NCBI GenBank assembly: GCA_937864375.1
Contig: CALMJO010000719.1
Span: forward strand, 1 to 6,709
DNA from: an uncultured Spirochaetota bacterium
GTDB taxonomy: Bacteria > Spirochaetota > UBA4802 > UBA5368
Reading direction: 5' to 3'
DNA length: 6,709 nt
How positions within the stretch are numbered: the stretch's first letter is position 1; each line of letters starts with the position of its first letter. This document shows positions 6,380 through 6,709 of this stretch, in pieces. Position numbers and translations under genes: made by a program. The notes under the pieces were generated by a model. The model did not search any database. It was not told the DNA's origin and was given only the letters and a program-made list of their open reading frames with translations.

Positions 6380-6385
6380 AATCGA

Positions 6386-6709
6386 ATGCGCATGAATCCC
6401 CGTTTCTGGACGCCGCTCCTGCTGGCGGCCATGCTCCCGCTCATCGCGGGCGCCGGGTGCGGCAGGGAAAAATTCGCCGGGCCCCAGCAGGTGCTGGTCA
6501 AATGGACCAGGGCTATCCAGGAGCTCAACCATGCCGAGTATGCGCAGTGCGAGGCGTATCCCAAGGGCGCCGACGTTTTTGCCGAGATGTACAGGGAATT
6601 CTACTTCGCCGACATGATGGTGACCTCGCTCGAGGAGCCGTCCGAAAAGGACGTGCGGCGGGATTTCGACGGTAATCCTTACATTCACTGCTCCCTCTCG
6701 TTCGAGGCG
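6386..6709 (+). CDS. Putative lipoprotein of unknown function (5' part, runs off the window)
   Basis: An open frame of 108 codons starts at ATG 6386 and continues past the right edge without a stop. It begins with a short charged end (MRMNPRFW), then a hydrophobic core LLLAAMLPLIAGA (11-23) and a Cys at residue 25. This is a lipoprotein signal peptide with a relaxed lipobox, GAGC, so lipid attachment at C25 is likely but not certain. The mature part seen so far includes FAGPQQVLVKWTRAIQELNH (30-49), EMYREFYFADMMV (67-79) and ends near NPYIHCSLSFEA (97-108). It looks soluble and mixed helical, with aromatic and acidic residues. I do not recognise the family. The gene is divergent from the kinase and may share its control region. 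Confidence 0.75.
   Translation, partial: MRMNPRFWTPLLLAAMLPLIAGAGCGREKFAGPQQVLVKWTRAIQELNHAEYAQCEAYPKGADVFAEMYREFYFADMMVTSLEEPSEKDVRRDFDGNPYIHCSLSFEA

Larger units (their letters stand above)
6146..6385. promoter_or_regulatory. Divergent intergenic region with probable promoters and operator-like repeats
   Basis: This 240-nt gap lies between the divergently transcribed kinase and lipoprotein genes and must hold at least one promoter. It is much more AT-rich than the genes: 6241-6300 has 17 G/C of 60. CGGTA occurs three times on the plus strand (6195-6199, 6214-6218, 6322-6326) and once inverted (TACCG, 6347-6351). TACAAT (6333-6338) is a good -10 candidate for the lipoprotein gene, but no convincing -35 lies 16-18 nt before it. 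I found no clear promoter for the kinase. No small gene, tRNA or known riboswitch is recognisable. Confidence 0.5.

Overview
The window is a GC-rich stretch of a bacterial chromosome. It carries housekeeping genes, one signalling gene and the start of a lipoprotein gene. A lipobox-bearing leader near the right end points to an envelope with lipoproteins. MutL has the C-terminal metal-dependent nuclease motifs of organisms that do not use MutH. The Memo/AMMECR1 pair is common in anaerobes and archaea. A deep-branching environmental Gram-negative, perhaps a spirochaete relative, would fit, but no sequence in the window fixes the phylum and I hold this loosely.

Layout. Bases 2-76 are the last codons of an unidentified plus-strand gene. 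A tight plus-strand cluster follows: mutL (141-1922), coaC (1919-2452, ATGA overlap with mutL), coaB (2436-3125, 17-nt overlap with coaC), a Memo-family gene (3138-3959, strong Shine-Dalgarno) and an AMMECR1-domain gene (3985-4560). Spacings run from overlap to 25 nt, so this is probably one transcription unit. Only 4 nt after it, a minus-strand gene ends: a soluble PAS-histidine kinase with a C-terminal receiver domain (4565-6145). An AT-rich divergent intergenic region (6146-6385) holds repeated CGGTA motifs and small palindromes. A plus-strand putative lipoprotein gene starts at 6386 and runs off the right edge.

How the genes relate. MutL acts in mismatch repair. CoaC and CoaB do consecutive steps of coenzyme A synthesis, the ligation of cysteine to 4'-phosphopantothenate (CoaB) and then decarboxylation (CoaC). 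Most bacteria fuse them in one CoaBC (Dfp) protein; here they are two overlapping frames in the domain order of the fusion. Memo and AMMECR1 are components B and A of the so-called AmmeMemoRadiSam set, whose biochemical role is not settled; the radical SAM member is not in the window. The kinase is cytoplasmic, with its own receiver but no visible output domain. I see no mobile element, CRISPR array, tRNA or rRNA. The most useful second looks are the coaC/coaB split, the Memo-AMMECR1 pair in a CoA/repair operon, and the repeated motif in the divergent intergenic region.
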